Source: Methylomonas koyamae
Lineage (GTDB): Bacteria; Pseudomonadota; Gammaproteobacteria; Methylococcales; Methylomonadaceae
Length of the DNA stretch: 64,000 nt
Assembly: GCF_006483455.1 (NCBI RefSeq)
Contig: NZ_PPPU01000013.1
Span: forward strand, 62,001-126,000
Direction of reading: 5' to 3'
Shown piece after piece: positions 8,529-16,997 of the stretch. The translations under genes were made by a program, and so were the position numbers. Position 1 is the first letter of the stretch. Each line of letters starts with the position of its first letter. Below the pieces are notes generated by a model. It did not search any database. It was given only the letters and a program-made list of their open reading frames with translations, and was not told the origin of the DNA.

Positions 8529-8610
8529 TTAAGCCTCTTTAGCAAAATATGTTCTGCCGACGTTGACCGTCGTCAGGCATCGCTGACGAGGCTTTGAACA
8601 TTTTTGATAA

Positions 8611-8680
8611 CCCTTCCGGAGAAAGTCCACCCCGGAAGGGGACGGCTTTCTCCACGTTTTAAGATTCCGGGAGAAAGCCC
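8611..8680 (+). promoter_or_regulatory. Structured 5' leader G, SD-sequestering switch
   Basis: CCCTTCCGG (8611-8619) pairs perfectly with CCGGAAGGG (8632-8640). GGCTTTCTCC (8644-8653) pairs perfectly with GGAGAAAGCC (8670-8679), hiding the ribosome site. GGAGAAAGTC (8618-8627) in the first hairpin can pair with the same GGCTTTCTCC over ten positions. The first hairpin thus carries a near copy of the Shine-Dalgarno segment and competes for the anti-SD strand. Confidence 0.74.
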
Positions 8681-9154
8681 ATGTTATTCATTCGAGGAAC
8701 CAATAATCGTTATCGTATGGCCGATGAACAGGATGTCATCTTGGAGGCCATTCAGATCTACAACCGCACGTTCAGTCGAGGCGAAGCCTTGACCAGTCCG
8801 GACGATGCGAAGGACTGTATCAAATTGAAGTTGGCGCCATACGAGCACGAAGTATTTCTGTGTTTGTTCTTGGACAATCAACATCGCGTTATCGCTTGCG
8901 ATGAATTGTTCCGGGGGACGATTGACGGCGCTAGCGTGTATCCGCGCGAAGTGGTCAAAGTTGCGCTGCGCCATAATGCGGCAGCTCTGATTATGGCGCA
9001 TAACCACCCGTCGGGGATTAGCGAACCTAGTCGGGCCGATCGCGCGATTACAGCAAAACTTAAAGAAGCCTTGGCCTTGATTGACGTTCGCGTACTTGAT
9101 CACTTCATCGTCGGCGAAACCGTGTATTCATTCGCTGAGCATGGCTTATTGTGA
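8681..9154 (+). CDS. radC: RadC family JAB/MPN protein
   Basis: A 157-residue protein with the JAMM signature: Glu in HEVF near residue 57, HNHPSG at 107-112, then Ser117 and Asp120. It matches the C-terminal metalloprotease-like domain of RadC and lacks the N-terminal helix-hairpin-helix of the chromosomal form. Short RadC proteins like this are common on plasmids, ICEs and prophages, often near anti-restriction genes; their reaction is not settled. Leader G precedes it, and GGGAG sits before the ATG. Confidence 0.88.
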   Translation: MLFIRGTNNRYRMADEQDVILEAIQIYNRTFSRGEALTSPDDAKDCIKLKLAPYEHEVFLCLFLDNQHRVIACDELFRGTIDGASVYPREVVKVALRHNAAALIMAHNHPSGISEPSRADRAITAKLKEALALIDVRVLDHFIVGETVYSFAEHGLL

Positions 9155-9217
9155 AAAGGTATTGGCGTCAAGCTTACTCCTCGATTAAGCCAAAGACCGA
9201 CCCTATTTTAAGTTAAC

Positions 9218-9300
9218 TACTGGTCTCACCAGTACCTTACCCTGCGGGAATACCTGTTCCCGACTGGGGCGTGGTGTTCCCGCTTCAACTGGAGAACATC
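9218..9300 (+). promoter_or_regulatory. Structured 5' leader H with extra hairpin
   Basis: A perfect seven-pair hairpin TACTGGT/ACCAGTA (9218-9234) precedes the leader. CGGGAA/TTCCCG forms hairpin 1. GGTGTTC pairs with GAACATC beside the GGAGAA ribosome site (9291-9296). GGGAATACC (9246-9254) can pair with GGTGTTCCC (9273-9281) over nine positions. Compared with leader F, the changes TGTC to TACC and GGCA to GGTG keep the pairing. Confidence 0.7.
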
Positions 9301-9924
9301 ATGCGAAATCCCATTATTGAACAGACCAGTCACGGAAAGACAGTTCGCTATCAGCGTCTGCCGTCCGGCACCTGTTATCACGAGGACACACGACAAGACG
9401 TCATCGATCTACTTGAGGAGGTCCAGGGTACGCAACGGAAAATCCGTTTGTACTATGGCGACCCGGCAACGGGACAGTCCTGGTTCGACGAGAACGATGT
9501 CATCGGCCGAATCGGTCGATCTAGCGGCAACATCAAGGTGCCGTTGCTGATCGAACCCGGTGAAATCGGTGGTCCGGCTATTTTGGACCACTGCATCGTG
9601 CGGATTGACAGTCCGTTTCGGACCCTTTACCAGCACCCGACCTTTCGGGTCGGCGACGTTGCCATCCAAAAAGGGGTCCACGTCGATTATCCGTGGTCGG
9701 TCACGATCGACGGCCAAGTCCATGCTGGCTTTGTAAACAAACGGCGGGCAAATGCGTTTGCTGCCTTCATTCAAGGCCAACGCTTTGCCTTGCCCGTCGA
9801 CAAGCACGGGTTAATCGAGTGCGAAAACGACGATTTACCCTGGCAAGTTTGGGTGAACGACCGGCAGAAGGCCGCTTTTTTGTCTGAAGCTGAAGCGACG
9901 CGGTATTGGCACGCACTGCAGTAA
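9301..9924 (+). CDS. Conserved plasmid/ICE hypothetical protein
   Basis: A 207-residue soluble protein. The segment around IRLYYGDPATGQSWFDEND and the following GRIGRS resembles a protein I recall from many conjugative elements, of unknown function. The C-terminal 70 residues hold a second small module with several Trp and basic residues. The ATG is placed by GGAGAA behind leader H. Confidence 0.65.
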   Translation: MRNPIIEQTSHGKTVRYQRLPSGTCYHEDTRQDVIDLLEEVQGTQRKIRLYYGDPATGQSWFDENDVIGRIGRSSGNIKVPLLIEPGEIGGPAILDHCIVRIDSPFRTLYQHPTFRVGDVAIQKGVHVDYPWSVTIDGQVHAGFVNKRRANAFAAFIQGQRFALPVDKHGLIECENDDLPWQVWVNDRQKAAFLSEAEATRYWHALQ

Positions 9925-9950
9925 CCGGGCGCGATTGACATTGTATTTAA

Positions 9951-10012
9951 CCCCGACGGGTACCCTACCCGTTTGGGTGAGGCTTGTCGGGACATTTTCT
10001 GAGGAGAAAACC
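9951..10012 (+). promoter_or_regulatory. Structured 5' leader I
   Basis: ACGGGT (9956-9961) pairs with ACCCGT (9967-9972). CCCGAC can pair with GTCGGG (9986-9991). TTTTCT (9995-10000) pairs with AGAAAA (10005-10010), leaving GAGG in the loop, so the ribosome site is at the tip of a small hairpin. The arrangement differs in detail from leaders B, F, G and H. Confidence 0.58.
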
Positions 10013-11986
10013 ATGACAGACCACCGACAAATCCCTGGCGATGCCATTAAACGCACCGTACAGCAATCGTTGACAAACCGCGACTGGATCGCACTTGACA
10101 GTGTGGCCATTGCCACCAAGTGCTACGCCACCGCGGTCGGACCGAAGAAAGCTTATGTCTATTTAACCCTTTGGGGATGCGAATGGGTATTGACGGCCGA
10201 CTATGAAAGTCAAGGTCGTAACATCCTGGAGCCTCTCCGCGTGACTGTGCCTGACACGGCCGATGTTGAAGATATTCGGCATTGGACGGTCAGGTTTTCG
10301 GAGGAAATCGACGCAAGGGTAGCTGAAAGCTACGCCGTCCGTCTGATCCGGAACCAACCGCAAAAGCGGCCCTTCCCGCTCGGTATCACCGTGGCAACGC
10401 CCGGTGCGGTAGCCCTGCTGCAAAAGACGCTGCTCGATCCAGGCCACTTGCTCTCACGCCACGCCTGCGGCGATTGGGGTGATCTATGCGACGAGGATCG
10501 TGCATTAAACGAAGCCGCATTGGCAGAAGGCGGACGGTTGATGTCGGTTTACCAAATTTCCGGACAGGACACCGTCTGGGTCATTACCGAACACGCCTTT
10601 GGCGTCGGTTTTCTATCCGCGATCTTCGCCTGCCGGCACCTGGGGTTATCCAGTAAAGGCGGGTGTTTTTCGGTCGATACCGATCATATCCTGGGGTTTC
10701 AACCGGTGGAGGTTTCGCCGGTGACCGATTGGAACGGTCTGACCGAAATCCGGCTGGTCGATATCGACCCAGGTAAACTCAAAAATACCCTGGAGGAATT
10801 AGCGGCCGGTTTTCCAATTCCGGTGCATTTTAACGGAGTCTCGCTACCGCGACCCAACGCCATCGATTCTATCGGGGCGGCGGAGTTTGTGGCATCGCCG
10901 GTCGGCGAAATTCGCTTGATCAACCTGATCGATTCGTATCGGTATTACCGGGATTGCTTGGTGTATTTGCAAGGCCTACCGGTATATCGAGGCCACTATT
11001 ACCGTATCGGAGACACCAGCCACCTTGGCAATATCGTGCATCTGGATAGCGCTCAATTCATGGCCCGCTTACCGGATCGCGACAAATTGGTGGATGAAGC
11101 CGATGTGATTAAGCTGATCCATGAGGCGATCGCCGCGGCGGTCGAAAGCCAGCTCATGGCACTGAAAACGGCCTTGAGCGCGGACGATTTCCTGACCTAC
11201 TACCCGGTGCTACGCGAGTGCGGCTTGATACACTTACTCAACGATGTCGACCAACTGCCCAAAGCGCTAGTCTCCCGCATCCAACGGCCGCCGGTCTGCG
11301 ATACCGACCTGTTTGGCGACTTTCTGGAAATGGTTGACCAACCAATTACCCAGTCCGCCGTCAAAAGCGGACAAGTGCAATTGGTGACGATTGACGACGA
11401 TCTCCAGTCCGATGGGGCCTTGCGATACCTGCTGGCTTGGAAAAAGGGCTGGGTGCTTATCGATAACCGATTCGACGCCGGGCATTGGGTACAGCCCTAC
11501 CTGCGGCACTTGAGCCAAGAAGAAGTGCGGAGTGAGATCCTTGAGGAGTCACATCGCGCGCAATTTCAAGGCATCTGGGTTTGGGTGACCGCGGTGTTTT
11601 GCCGGGCTTACCGGATTCGGATCGGCGCCGATAGTGTTGATATCGACGCACACGGTGCTTATACCGGCAACGAGCAAGACGATATCGTCCTGATTCCCTG
11701 CCAGGAAAAGTGGGGTGACGTGCTGGAACAGGTGTCGCGTTTCTGCGAGAACGACGATGACTATCAAGGTTCCTGTCACGATCAGGACGTCGAGCAATTC
11801 GGCTGCTTCATCGTGGCGAATACCGCCGATGATCCCGCCGACGCGTTGAAACGGCTGATGCCGGATCTAACCGGATGCAAAGTGTTGCACGGCAACCGAT
11901 TCGTGGTGGAGATTGCCCCTGATGGACATCTGGCAGCCGTTTCGATAGCGGAACACGCTTTAACCGACCTCGAACGGCCGTCATGA
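10013..11986 (+). CDS. Chimeric plasmid protein with GHKL-like segment
   Basis: A 657-residue protein. Residues about 115-190 match what I recall of the short plasmid-related protein family (PLGITVATPGAVALL, then HACGDWGDLCDED and VWVITE), usually a free-standing protein of about 100 residues. Directly after VWVITE comes AFGVGFLSAIFACRHL, which looks like the G2 box of Hsp90/GyrB-type GHKL ATPases, and the rest could be the tail of such an ATPase. The N-box and G1 box expected before it are missing. The simplest reading is a fusion by deletion of two adjacent genes. The frame is open throughout and has leader I, so it is probably expressed. Confidence 0.65.
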   Translation: MTDHRQIPGDAIKRTVQQSLTNRDWIALDSVAIATKCYATAVGPKKAYVYLTLWGCEWVLTADYESQGRNILEPLRVTVPDTADVEDIRHWTVRFSEEIDARVAESYAVRLIRNQPQKRPFPLGITVATPGAVALLQKTLLDPGHLLSRHACGDWGDLCDEDRALNEAALAEGGRLMSVYQISGQDTVWVITEHAFGVGFLSAIFACRHLGLSSKGGCFSVDTDHILGFQPVEVSPVTDWNGLTEIRLVDIDPGKLKNTLEELAAGFPIPVHFNGVSLPRPNAIDSIGAAEFVASPVGEIRLINLIDSYRYYRDCLVYLQGLPVYRGHYYRIGDTSHLGNIVHLDSAQFMARLPDRDKLVDEADVIKLIHEAIAAAVESQLMALKTALSADDFLTYYPVLRECGLIHLLNDVDQLPKALVSRIQRPPVCDTDLFGDFLEMVDQPITQSAVKSGQVQLVTIDDDLQSDGALRYLLAWKKGWVLIDNRFDAGHWVQPYLRHLSQEEVRSEILEESHRAQFQGIWVWVTAVFCRAYRIRIGADSVDIDAHGAYTGNEQDDIVLIPCQEKWGDVLEQVSRFCENDDDYQGSCHDQDVEQFGCFIVANTADDPADALKRLMPDLTGCKVLHGNRFVVEIAPDGHLAAVSIAEHALTDLERPS

Positions 11987-12273
11987 CCTCGAAATTCGTC
12001 TTCGACGCGCAAACGCTGGATACGGAGCCTGGCCATCCCGAGTCGCCCTTTTCGCCGCCGGCGGATTGGACGGGCGACGACGACGCCTATTTGACCTGGC
12101 TGAGAAGCCAATTCAAGGCCAGTCCTTGGGTTAGACAACGGTTAGGTTTGGCGGCCAGACGTTACGCAAAACAACAGCCTTTAGACTTTCGAGGCCGGTT
12201 CGGCGCGCTATTGCCGACTGTCCTCGATAGCATTCTGAGGAAAATACACGCCGAGCAGTCTGTCGGCGATTAA
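11983..12273 (+). CDS. Small hypothetical protein
   Basis: A 96-residue protein whose ATG overlaps the previous stop (ATGA), implying translational coupling. The N-terminal 35 residues are Pro-, Asp- and Ser-rich; the rest is basic and helical and could bind nucleic acid. No family is recognised and it has no leader of its own. Confidence 0.6.
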   Translation: MTSKFVFDAQTLDTEPGHPESPFSPPADWTGDDDAYLTWLRSQFKASPWVRQRLGLAARRYAKQQPLDFRGRFGALLPTVLDSILRKIHAEQSVGD

Positions 12274-12276
12274 CCC

Positions 12277-12310
12277 CATCCCCCTGACGATCGCGTTAGG
12301 GGGATGTTTT
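12277..12310 (+). terminator. Rho-independent terminator
   Basis: CATCCCCC (12277-12284) pairs with GGGGGATG (12299-12306), followed by TTTT. It lies directly after the operon ending at 12273. Confidence 0.7.
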
Positions 12311-12339
12311 AACGCTTAACGCGATTCAATCGCAATCCG

Positions 12340-12415
12340 CCCGGACGGGAAACAGCTTCCCGGTCTGGGGGCTTGTTTTCCCGACGGTTTTTCATAACAA
12401 TTCGAGGAAACCAGC
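12340..12415 (+). promoter_or_regulatory. Structured 5' leader J
   Basis: CCCGGAC (12340-12346) pairs with GTCTGGG (12363-12369) around an inner GGGAA/TTCCC stem. GGTTT (12386-12390) pairs with AAACC (12408-12412) across the GAGGAAA ribosome site. GGGAAA (12347-12352) can pair with TTTCCC near 12377-12382, with bulged T residues if extended. Confidence 0.62.
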
Positions 12416-13048
12416 ATGAACACACACTCTCCACACTCTACGGAACCAGCGATGACGTTACAATCCAGCGAGTCTTTCATGACCGAGGCGCAATACCTCG
12501 CGAGCGAGCGCGTGTCCGAAACTAAACACGAATATCTCGATGGCCGGGTTCTGGCCATGGCCGGCGCGAATCACAACCATTCGCGGATTTCAGCCAACGT
12601 GCTTGGCGAGTTTCGCAGTCATTTAAAAGGCCGGCCTTGCGAGGCGTTCATGGCCGATACCAAGGTGAAAGCCGGTCAGAACTACTTTTATCCGGATGTC
12701 GTAGTGGATTGTACGAATGCGGCCGGCGATGAGGATTTTCTAACGTCGCCCCTGCTGATTGTCGAAGTGCTATCGAATTCGACTCGTAAAATCGATACCA
12801 CTAAAAAGTTGCTTTACTACATCAATATTCCAGCACTTGAGGAATATGTGCTGATCGAACAGGATATCGTCTCGATCATCGTGATGCGCCGGAAACGCGA
12901 CTGGCGTTCGGAGTATTATTATCTGGGGGATCACGTCACGTTCGATTCGATTCAACTGACCTTGTCCGTGGAAGCGATTTACGAGCGCGTGGACAATGAC
13001 GATCTAATACAATTTGAACAGGCGAAGTTTGATACCGATCATCAATAG
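12416..13048 (+). CDS. Uma2 family putative nuclease
   Basis: A 210-residue protein of the Uma2/DUF820 type, a PD-(D/E)XK nuclease-like fold. The conserved elements are HEYLDGRV near residue 38, YPDVVVDC at 92-99 (PD) and LIVEVLS at 114-120 (EVL). The family is very common in cyanobacteria and filamentous bacteria, and its substrate is unknown. The start at 12416 is preferred over two internal in-frame ATGs because GAGGAAA and leader J precede it. A strong terminator follows. Confidence 0.82.
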   Translation: MNTHSPHSTEPAMTLQSSESFMTEAQYLASERVSETKHEYLDGRVLAMAGANHNHSRISANVLGEFRSHLKGRPCEAFMADTKVKAGQNYFYPDVVVDCTNAAGDEDFLTSPLLIVEVLSNSTRKIDTTKKLLYYINIPALEEYVLIEQDIVSIIVMRRKRDWRSEYYYLGDHVTFDSIQLTLSVEAIYERVDNDDLIQFEQAKFDTDHQ

Positions 13049-13062
13049 TCGCCTTCGATTTT

Positions 13063-13088
13063 AGCCCCTGAATAAGGGGCTTTTTTTT
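13063..13088 (+). terminator. Strong rho-independent terminator
   Basis: AGCCCC pairs with GGGGCT around a TGAATAA loop, followed by a run of T. It closes the 1-13 kb gene block. Confidence 0.88.
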
Positions 13089-13213
13089 CAATTCGAAGGG
13101 TTTTGTTTGTTGGGCTATGCAAATGACCGATACTTTAAATCTGTGCTGTATATAGTCCACAACGAACTAAAGCTGCCATTGTTAGAGAAATTGAACGCCG
13201 CCTGCATTAGTTA

Positions 13214-13600
13214 CTAACCGCTCAACAAATTCCAGTTATTCGGCAAGGCTACTGCAGTTATTACAATAAAATTGTCGGTGTGAGGCATGTATATGGCAAT
13301 GCAGTGAGGGTACCCGTCCGGCATTTCTGCCAACATAATGAACTCGGTAAGAAAAATGGCCTTGATAGGCTCGACTGTTTTGTATTGAAAATGTTTTTTC
13401 TCGATTGCTGCATCGTTATATTCGTTAAAAATGGCATCAAGGAATCGTTCTGTCGGAATCAACTCTGCTCTCCTATAAGTCGGCCGGGACACTCCAAAGC
13501 CTTGGATAACAGTGCATACTAAAAACAAAAAAATGCAACACAGAACCAAAATAGTGGTCATAGCCACATAACAATACTCAACAACGACCGTCGCTACCAC
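13214..13600 (-). CDS. Membrane-anchored hypothetical protein
   Basis: A 128-residue frame from a GTG at 13600. An alternative ATG at 13561 would give 115 residues starting MTTILVLCCIFLFLVC. One hydrophobic N-terminal segment suggests a membrane anchor or signal peptide; the rest looks like a small globular domain. No family is recognised and no strong ribosome site marks either start. Confidence 0.45.
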   Translation of the reverse strand: MVATVVVEYCYVAMTTILVLCCIFLFLVCTVIQGFGVSRPTYRRAELIPTERFLDAIFNEYNDAAIEKKHFQYKTVEPIKAIFLTEFIMLAEMPDGYPHCIAIYMPHTDNFIVITAVALPNNWNLLSG

Positions 13601-13645
13601 GCCGGTTGATTCGCTTCGGGGCTAGGCGGAATACAAGGCGCTCAT

Positions 13646-13978
13646 ATGCACGTGAAAAAACATGAAACGTTTACCATCCCCAAAAAACCCTTTATTTGTC
13701 TTGGATTGCTACTGATTGGCAGTCAGGCAGGTGTCTATCTGGCTGAAGACTTTTTAATGAAAAATAACCATCTTATTGGGTATATCGTAATTTTCATTCT
13801 TGGATATGGTTGCCTGGTTTTCGCCATGATTTTTTACAAGCTATACCATGTTACATGTCCAAGTTGTCTTGGAAAGACGATAACAAAAAATTCAAGAAAA
13901 GAAGTTCCAGACAGTTGGAGCGCATACTGTCGCAAATGCAATGTGCTTTGGGATTTAGGTATTGCCAATGGTGACTAA
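13646..13978 (+). CDS. Two-helix membrane protein with zinc ribbon
   Basis: A 110-residue protein with two membrane segments (about residues 16-34 and 43-66) followed by CPSC and, about 30 residues later, CRKC, which probably bind zinc on the cytoplasmic side. No family is recognised. GC content is lower than in the 1-13 kb block. Confidence 0.55.
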   Translation: MHVKKHETFTIPKKPFICLGLLLIGSQAGVYLAEDFLMKNNHLIGYIVIFILGYGCLVFAMIFYKLYHVTCPSCLGKTITKNSRKEVPDSWSAYCRKCNVLWDLGIANGD

Positions 13979-14322
13979 ATAGCCGGACGATTAATATTCA
14001 GAAAACGGAGATTCGCCGGCTTGAATACGATGAAGATGGTTGCATTTTCGAGTAGAAAATCGATAGTTATAGTATCCCTCGGCGCTCCTTATCGTTTCCT
14101 CAAACAACGCATCAATCTTGTCTCGCACTACCCTTCTACGTCGCCATTGCTCTTTGCCTGGAAATGAAAGAACCGAATTTAGGATTAATTCTTCCAACGC
14201 TGGCCAGCGCCTAAAGGCCAGAAAAATTTTTTGTCGGCTTTCGGCTTTCGGCTTTCGGCTTTTTTTCCGAATCCTGTTGCTACAGATTTTGAGCATAGCT
14301 CTGACGACAATCCACCGAACTA

Positions 14323-14643
14323 TCACTCCTCGTTGAGAAGTATCATAGGCACATTCCTAGCACTGTGTAAAACTAGCAGGACGTCAATATGGTTTTCCCG
14401 TTCGAGATAAAATACCAAGTGTTTTTCAAACCCTTCAACTGGCCAAAAACGTAAACCGCTCAGCATGGGTAGGTGGGCATACCGCCGCGAACCAATCCCA
14501 GGTTGTTCGCGAATGCGATCAAAAGTTTGCTGTGTGGCCTCCAGAAAGCGCAGCGCCGCGTGGGGGTTGTCGCGGGCGATATAATCCGCCAAAGCGTCGA
14601 TTTCTGTGTCGGCCAACGGGCGGACACGAACGGGTTTTGTCAT
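14323..14643 (-). CDS. parE: ParE/RelE family toxin
   Basis: A 106-residue protein of the ParE/RelE superfamily. It has the typical start RPLADTEIDALADYIA, a conserved GSRRY near the middle, RFWPVEGFEKHLVFY, and a C-terminal VLHSARN. ParE members inhibit gyrase while RelE members cut mRNA; which applies cannot be read here. Its start overlaps the antitoxin stop by four bases, so antitoxin and toxin are translated together. Confidence 0.88.
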   Translation of the reverse strand: MTKPVRVRPLADTEIDALADYIARDNPHAALRFLEATQQTFDRIREQPGIGSRRYAHLPMLSGLRFWPVEGFEKHLVFYLERENHIDVLLVLHSARNVPMILLNEE

Positions 14644-14891
14644 TGCCCCGGATGCTTCTGCTGGAGAGCCTCGCGTTTAGCCTTCCAATAGGCATCATCA
14701 ACGGCAACGGCGGGGCCGGATTCCAAGCCTTCCGCCATGAGCGCGACAATCCGTAGCTCAGCCTGTTGAACCTGATCCTTACGAATCAAGGTGCGGACAT
14801 ACTCGCTGGAGGTGCTATAACCGTGTTCTTGCACCTGTTCATCAACAAATTCCTTCAGGGGTTCGGGGAGGGAAATATTCATCGTGGCCAT
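14640..14891 (-). CDS. parD: ParD-like ribbon-helix-helix antitoxin
   Basis: An 83-residue ribbon-helix-helix protein (MATMNISLPEPLKEFVDEQV, then GYSTSSEYVRTLIRKD) of the ParD type. The N-terminal half should bind the operon's operator as a dimer and the C-terminal half should neutralise the toxin. It is the first gene of a two-gene minus-strand operon. A block shared with 25.7 kb lies just upstream and may hold the promoter. Confidence 0.88.
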   Translation of the reverse strand: MATMNISLPEPLKEFVDEQVQEHGYSTSSEYVRTLIRKDQVQQAELRIVALMAEGLESGPAVAVDDAYWKAKREALQQKHPGQ

Positions 14892-14894
14892 TGT

Positions 14895-14965
14895 TCGACC
14901 TTAGTAATGGATTCTGTTGCCGATCATGGCAAACTTTGCCAAATGAGTCCAGCAAAAGTCTGTCA
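14895..14965 (+). repeat. Upstream block shared with 25.70-25.77 kb
   Basis: A stretch of about 70 bp containing GATCATGGCAAACTTTGCC and then GTCCAG closely matches 25701-25770, in the same orientation. In both places a minus-strand gene starts at its left edge. GGCAAA/TTTGCC forms a small inverted repeat. Confidence 0.6.
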
Positions 14966-14989
14966 CCCAGCCAGTCGACTGGCTGGCTC

Positions 14990-15110
14990 TCCGCCTGATT
15001 TAATTTGCAGTTAAAGTGGACCCACAGAAATGGATTGATGGCCTGAGCGAATAAATCCAAGCTAATTTGCATTTAATTTGAGCCGAAATCGGCGATATAT
15101 TTGAGTTCGA
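14990..15110 (-). repeat. IS21-like end repeats, first copy
   Basis: It contains the motif AATTAAATGCAAATTA and relatives (TTTAACTGCAAATTAAA), read on the minus strand, followed outward by GCCGATTTCGGCTC. The same set occurs inverted at 18.69-18.84 kb. Multiple subterminal repeats are typical of IS21-family ends; that assignment is inference. Confidence 0.5.
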
Positions 15111-15909
15111 TCATTTTTCATTGCGAGCCGTTACATTTAGTGGTCGCTATACGTCGTCGTGCAAACTTGTTGCGCGTTGCAATTTACCGTCTTTTTCACC
15201 TTGGTCACTCGCTTAATTTCAGGTGTTGCAATCGGTTGCTCGACGGCCAGTGTGGCCGGTCGAATTGGGACCGGGGACATAACAGGCGCCCTGACTATTT
15301 GTTCCGGTGAAGAACCATTGGCCACCAGCGTCATCCTGTTATGGCTTTGGGTAATGGTGAAATATTTCAAGGTGTTCATGCCAACTAAGACTTCATCCAG
15401 ATGCTGGTTGATCGTCGCATCGAGATTTCTGATTTCCGCATTGCCAATTTTCAGGCTATTGATTTGGGTCAGCCGATCAATCACCTGTCCACCCGCGGTA
15501 TTGCTATTAATGGGCCTGCCGACCGGTAGATCAGCGGCATCGGCAAAGCGCGCTGGAATGGAGGTCATGGTCGCGCCGGTATCGATCAAAAAAGGCATCG
15601 GCACATTATTGATCAACACGGTTCCCCGGAAATGTCCTTGTCGATCGGCCGCTATTTCAAGCCCCCCAGAAATAGGCATAGCAACCGGAGTGTTCCCCGT
15701 CGGAATTGAAATAGTCGGCGATACTGGATGGTGTGCGGCTCGCAGCCTTAGAAGCTTATCGGTGCCCAACCAGAGGCTGAAAAGTATCATGGCCGGCGTT
15801 AAGAGGTATTTTAAGTTCCCAGAAGACCGGTTGGTCGGTGGGTAATCCCCCCTGAAAAAAGCAGCACTTAAAAGTAGAATTTTCTCGTAACAGACGAAGG
15901 AAGTTTTAC

Positions 15910-16176
15910 ATGAAGACCTCACGATTTAGTGACAGCCAGATTCTGTCGATTTTGAAGCAAGCGGAAGCCGGCACGCCAGTACCGGAGATCTGCCGCGAAC
16001 ACGGCATCAGTTCCGCGACGTTTTACAAATGGCGTTCCAAATATGGCGGCATGGATGCGTCCTTGATGGCGCGCCTGAAAGAACTGGAAGACGAAAACCG
16101 GCGGCTGAAGAAAATGTACGCAGAGGAACGCTTGAAGGCTGAAATCATCAAGGAAGCCCTGGAAAAAAAGGTCTAA
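15910..16176 (+). CDS. IS3-family transposase OrfA
   Basis: An 88-residue helix-turn-helix protein ([19 protein letters not shown]) with a C-terminal leucine-zipper-like helix. It ends just after an A-AAA-AAG slippery heptamer at 16164-16170. OrfB lies in the -1 frame with no stop between, so a -1 frameshift would make the active OrfAB transposase. Confidence 0.92.
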   Translation: MKTSRFSDSQILSILKQAEAGTPVPEICREHGISSATFYKWRSKYGGMDASLMARLKELEDENRRLKKMYAEERLKAEIIKEALEKKV

Positions 16177-16196
16177 CGCCATCTTGCCGCCGCGAG

Positions 16197-16997
16197 ATGG
16201 CGCAACTCATGATTCAGGCCAAGCGGGCCAGTCTTCGCTTGGTGTGTTCGGCTTTAGGTATCAGCCAGAGCGGTTATCGCTATCAGTCCAAGCTCTCGAC
16301 GGAAAACGCCGAAATTGCCGACTGGCTGCTACGCCTGACCGACACCCACCGCACCTGGGGCTTTGGATTATGTTACTTGTATTTGCGCAACGTGAAAGGC
16401 TTTCGCTGGAATCACAAGCGGGTCTATCGGATTTATCGAGCGTTGGAACTTAACCTGAGGATCAAGCCCAAGAAGCGTTTAGTGCGGGAAACACCGCGGC
16501 CCTTGGTCGTCCCGGAGCGGATCAACGCCGTTTGGTCGATGGATTTCATGCATGACCAACTCGCTGATGGGCGGGCGTTTCGCTTGCTCAATGTCATTGA
16601 CGACTTTAATCGGGAAGGTTTGGGGATAGAAGTGGATTTCTCGTTACCGGCCCTGCGGGTCACCCGCACCTTGGATCGCATCATTGAATGGCGGGGCAAA
16701 CCCGAGTCGATCCGCTGTGACAATGGACCGGAATATATCAGCGAAACGTTAAAAACGTGGGCTGAGCAACACGGTATTCGGATCGACTATATCCAACCGG
16801 GCAACCCGCAACAGAATGCCTACGTTGAACGCTACAACCGAACCGTGCGCTACGAATGGCTGGCCCAGTACCTATTTGAATCGATCGGGCAGGTTCAGGA
16901 TTTTGCCGAACGCTGGTTATGGACCTACAATCATGAACGGCCCAATATGGCCATCGGCGGAATGACGCCCAAACAAAAATTGGCACTTGCCGCTTAA
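16197..16997 (+). CDS. IS3-family transposase OrfB
   Basis: A 266-residue rve-type integrase domain with DDE residues in [18 protein letters not shown] and [10 protein letters not shown]. The first ATG is 16197, but the frame is open back to the slippery site, and expression as an OrfAB fusion is expected. It looks intact. Confidence 0.93.
   Translation: MAQLMIQAKRASLRLVCSALGISQSGYRYQSKLSTENAEIADWLLRLTDTHRTWGFGLCYLYLRNVKGFRWNHKRVYRIYRALELNLRIKPKKRLVRETPRPLVVPERINAVWSMDFMHDQLADGRAFRLLNVIDDFNREGLGIEVDFSLPALRVTRTLDRIIEWRGKPESIRCDNGPEYISETLKTWAEQHGIRIDYIQPGNPQQNAYVERYNRTVRYEWLAQYLFESIGQVQDFAERWLWTYNHERPNMAIGGMTPKQKLALAA

Noticed and set aside
13991-14326. 111-codon minus-strand frame
   Set aside because: It spans a simple tandem CGGCTTT repeat (about 14235-14262), has a Lys/Arg-rich product with no family likeness and only a four-base overlap with the toxin gene end.
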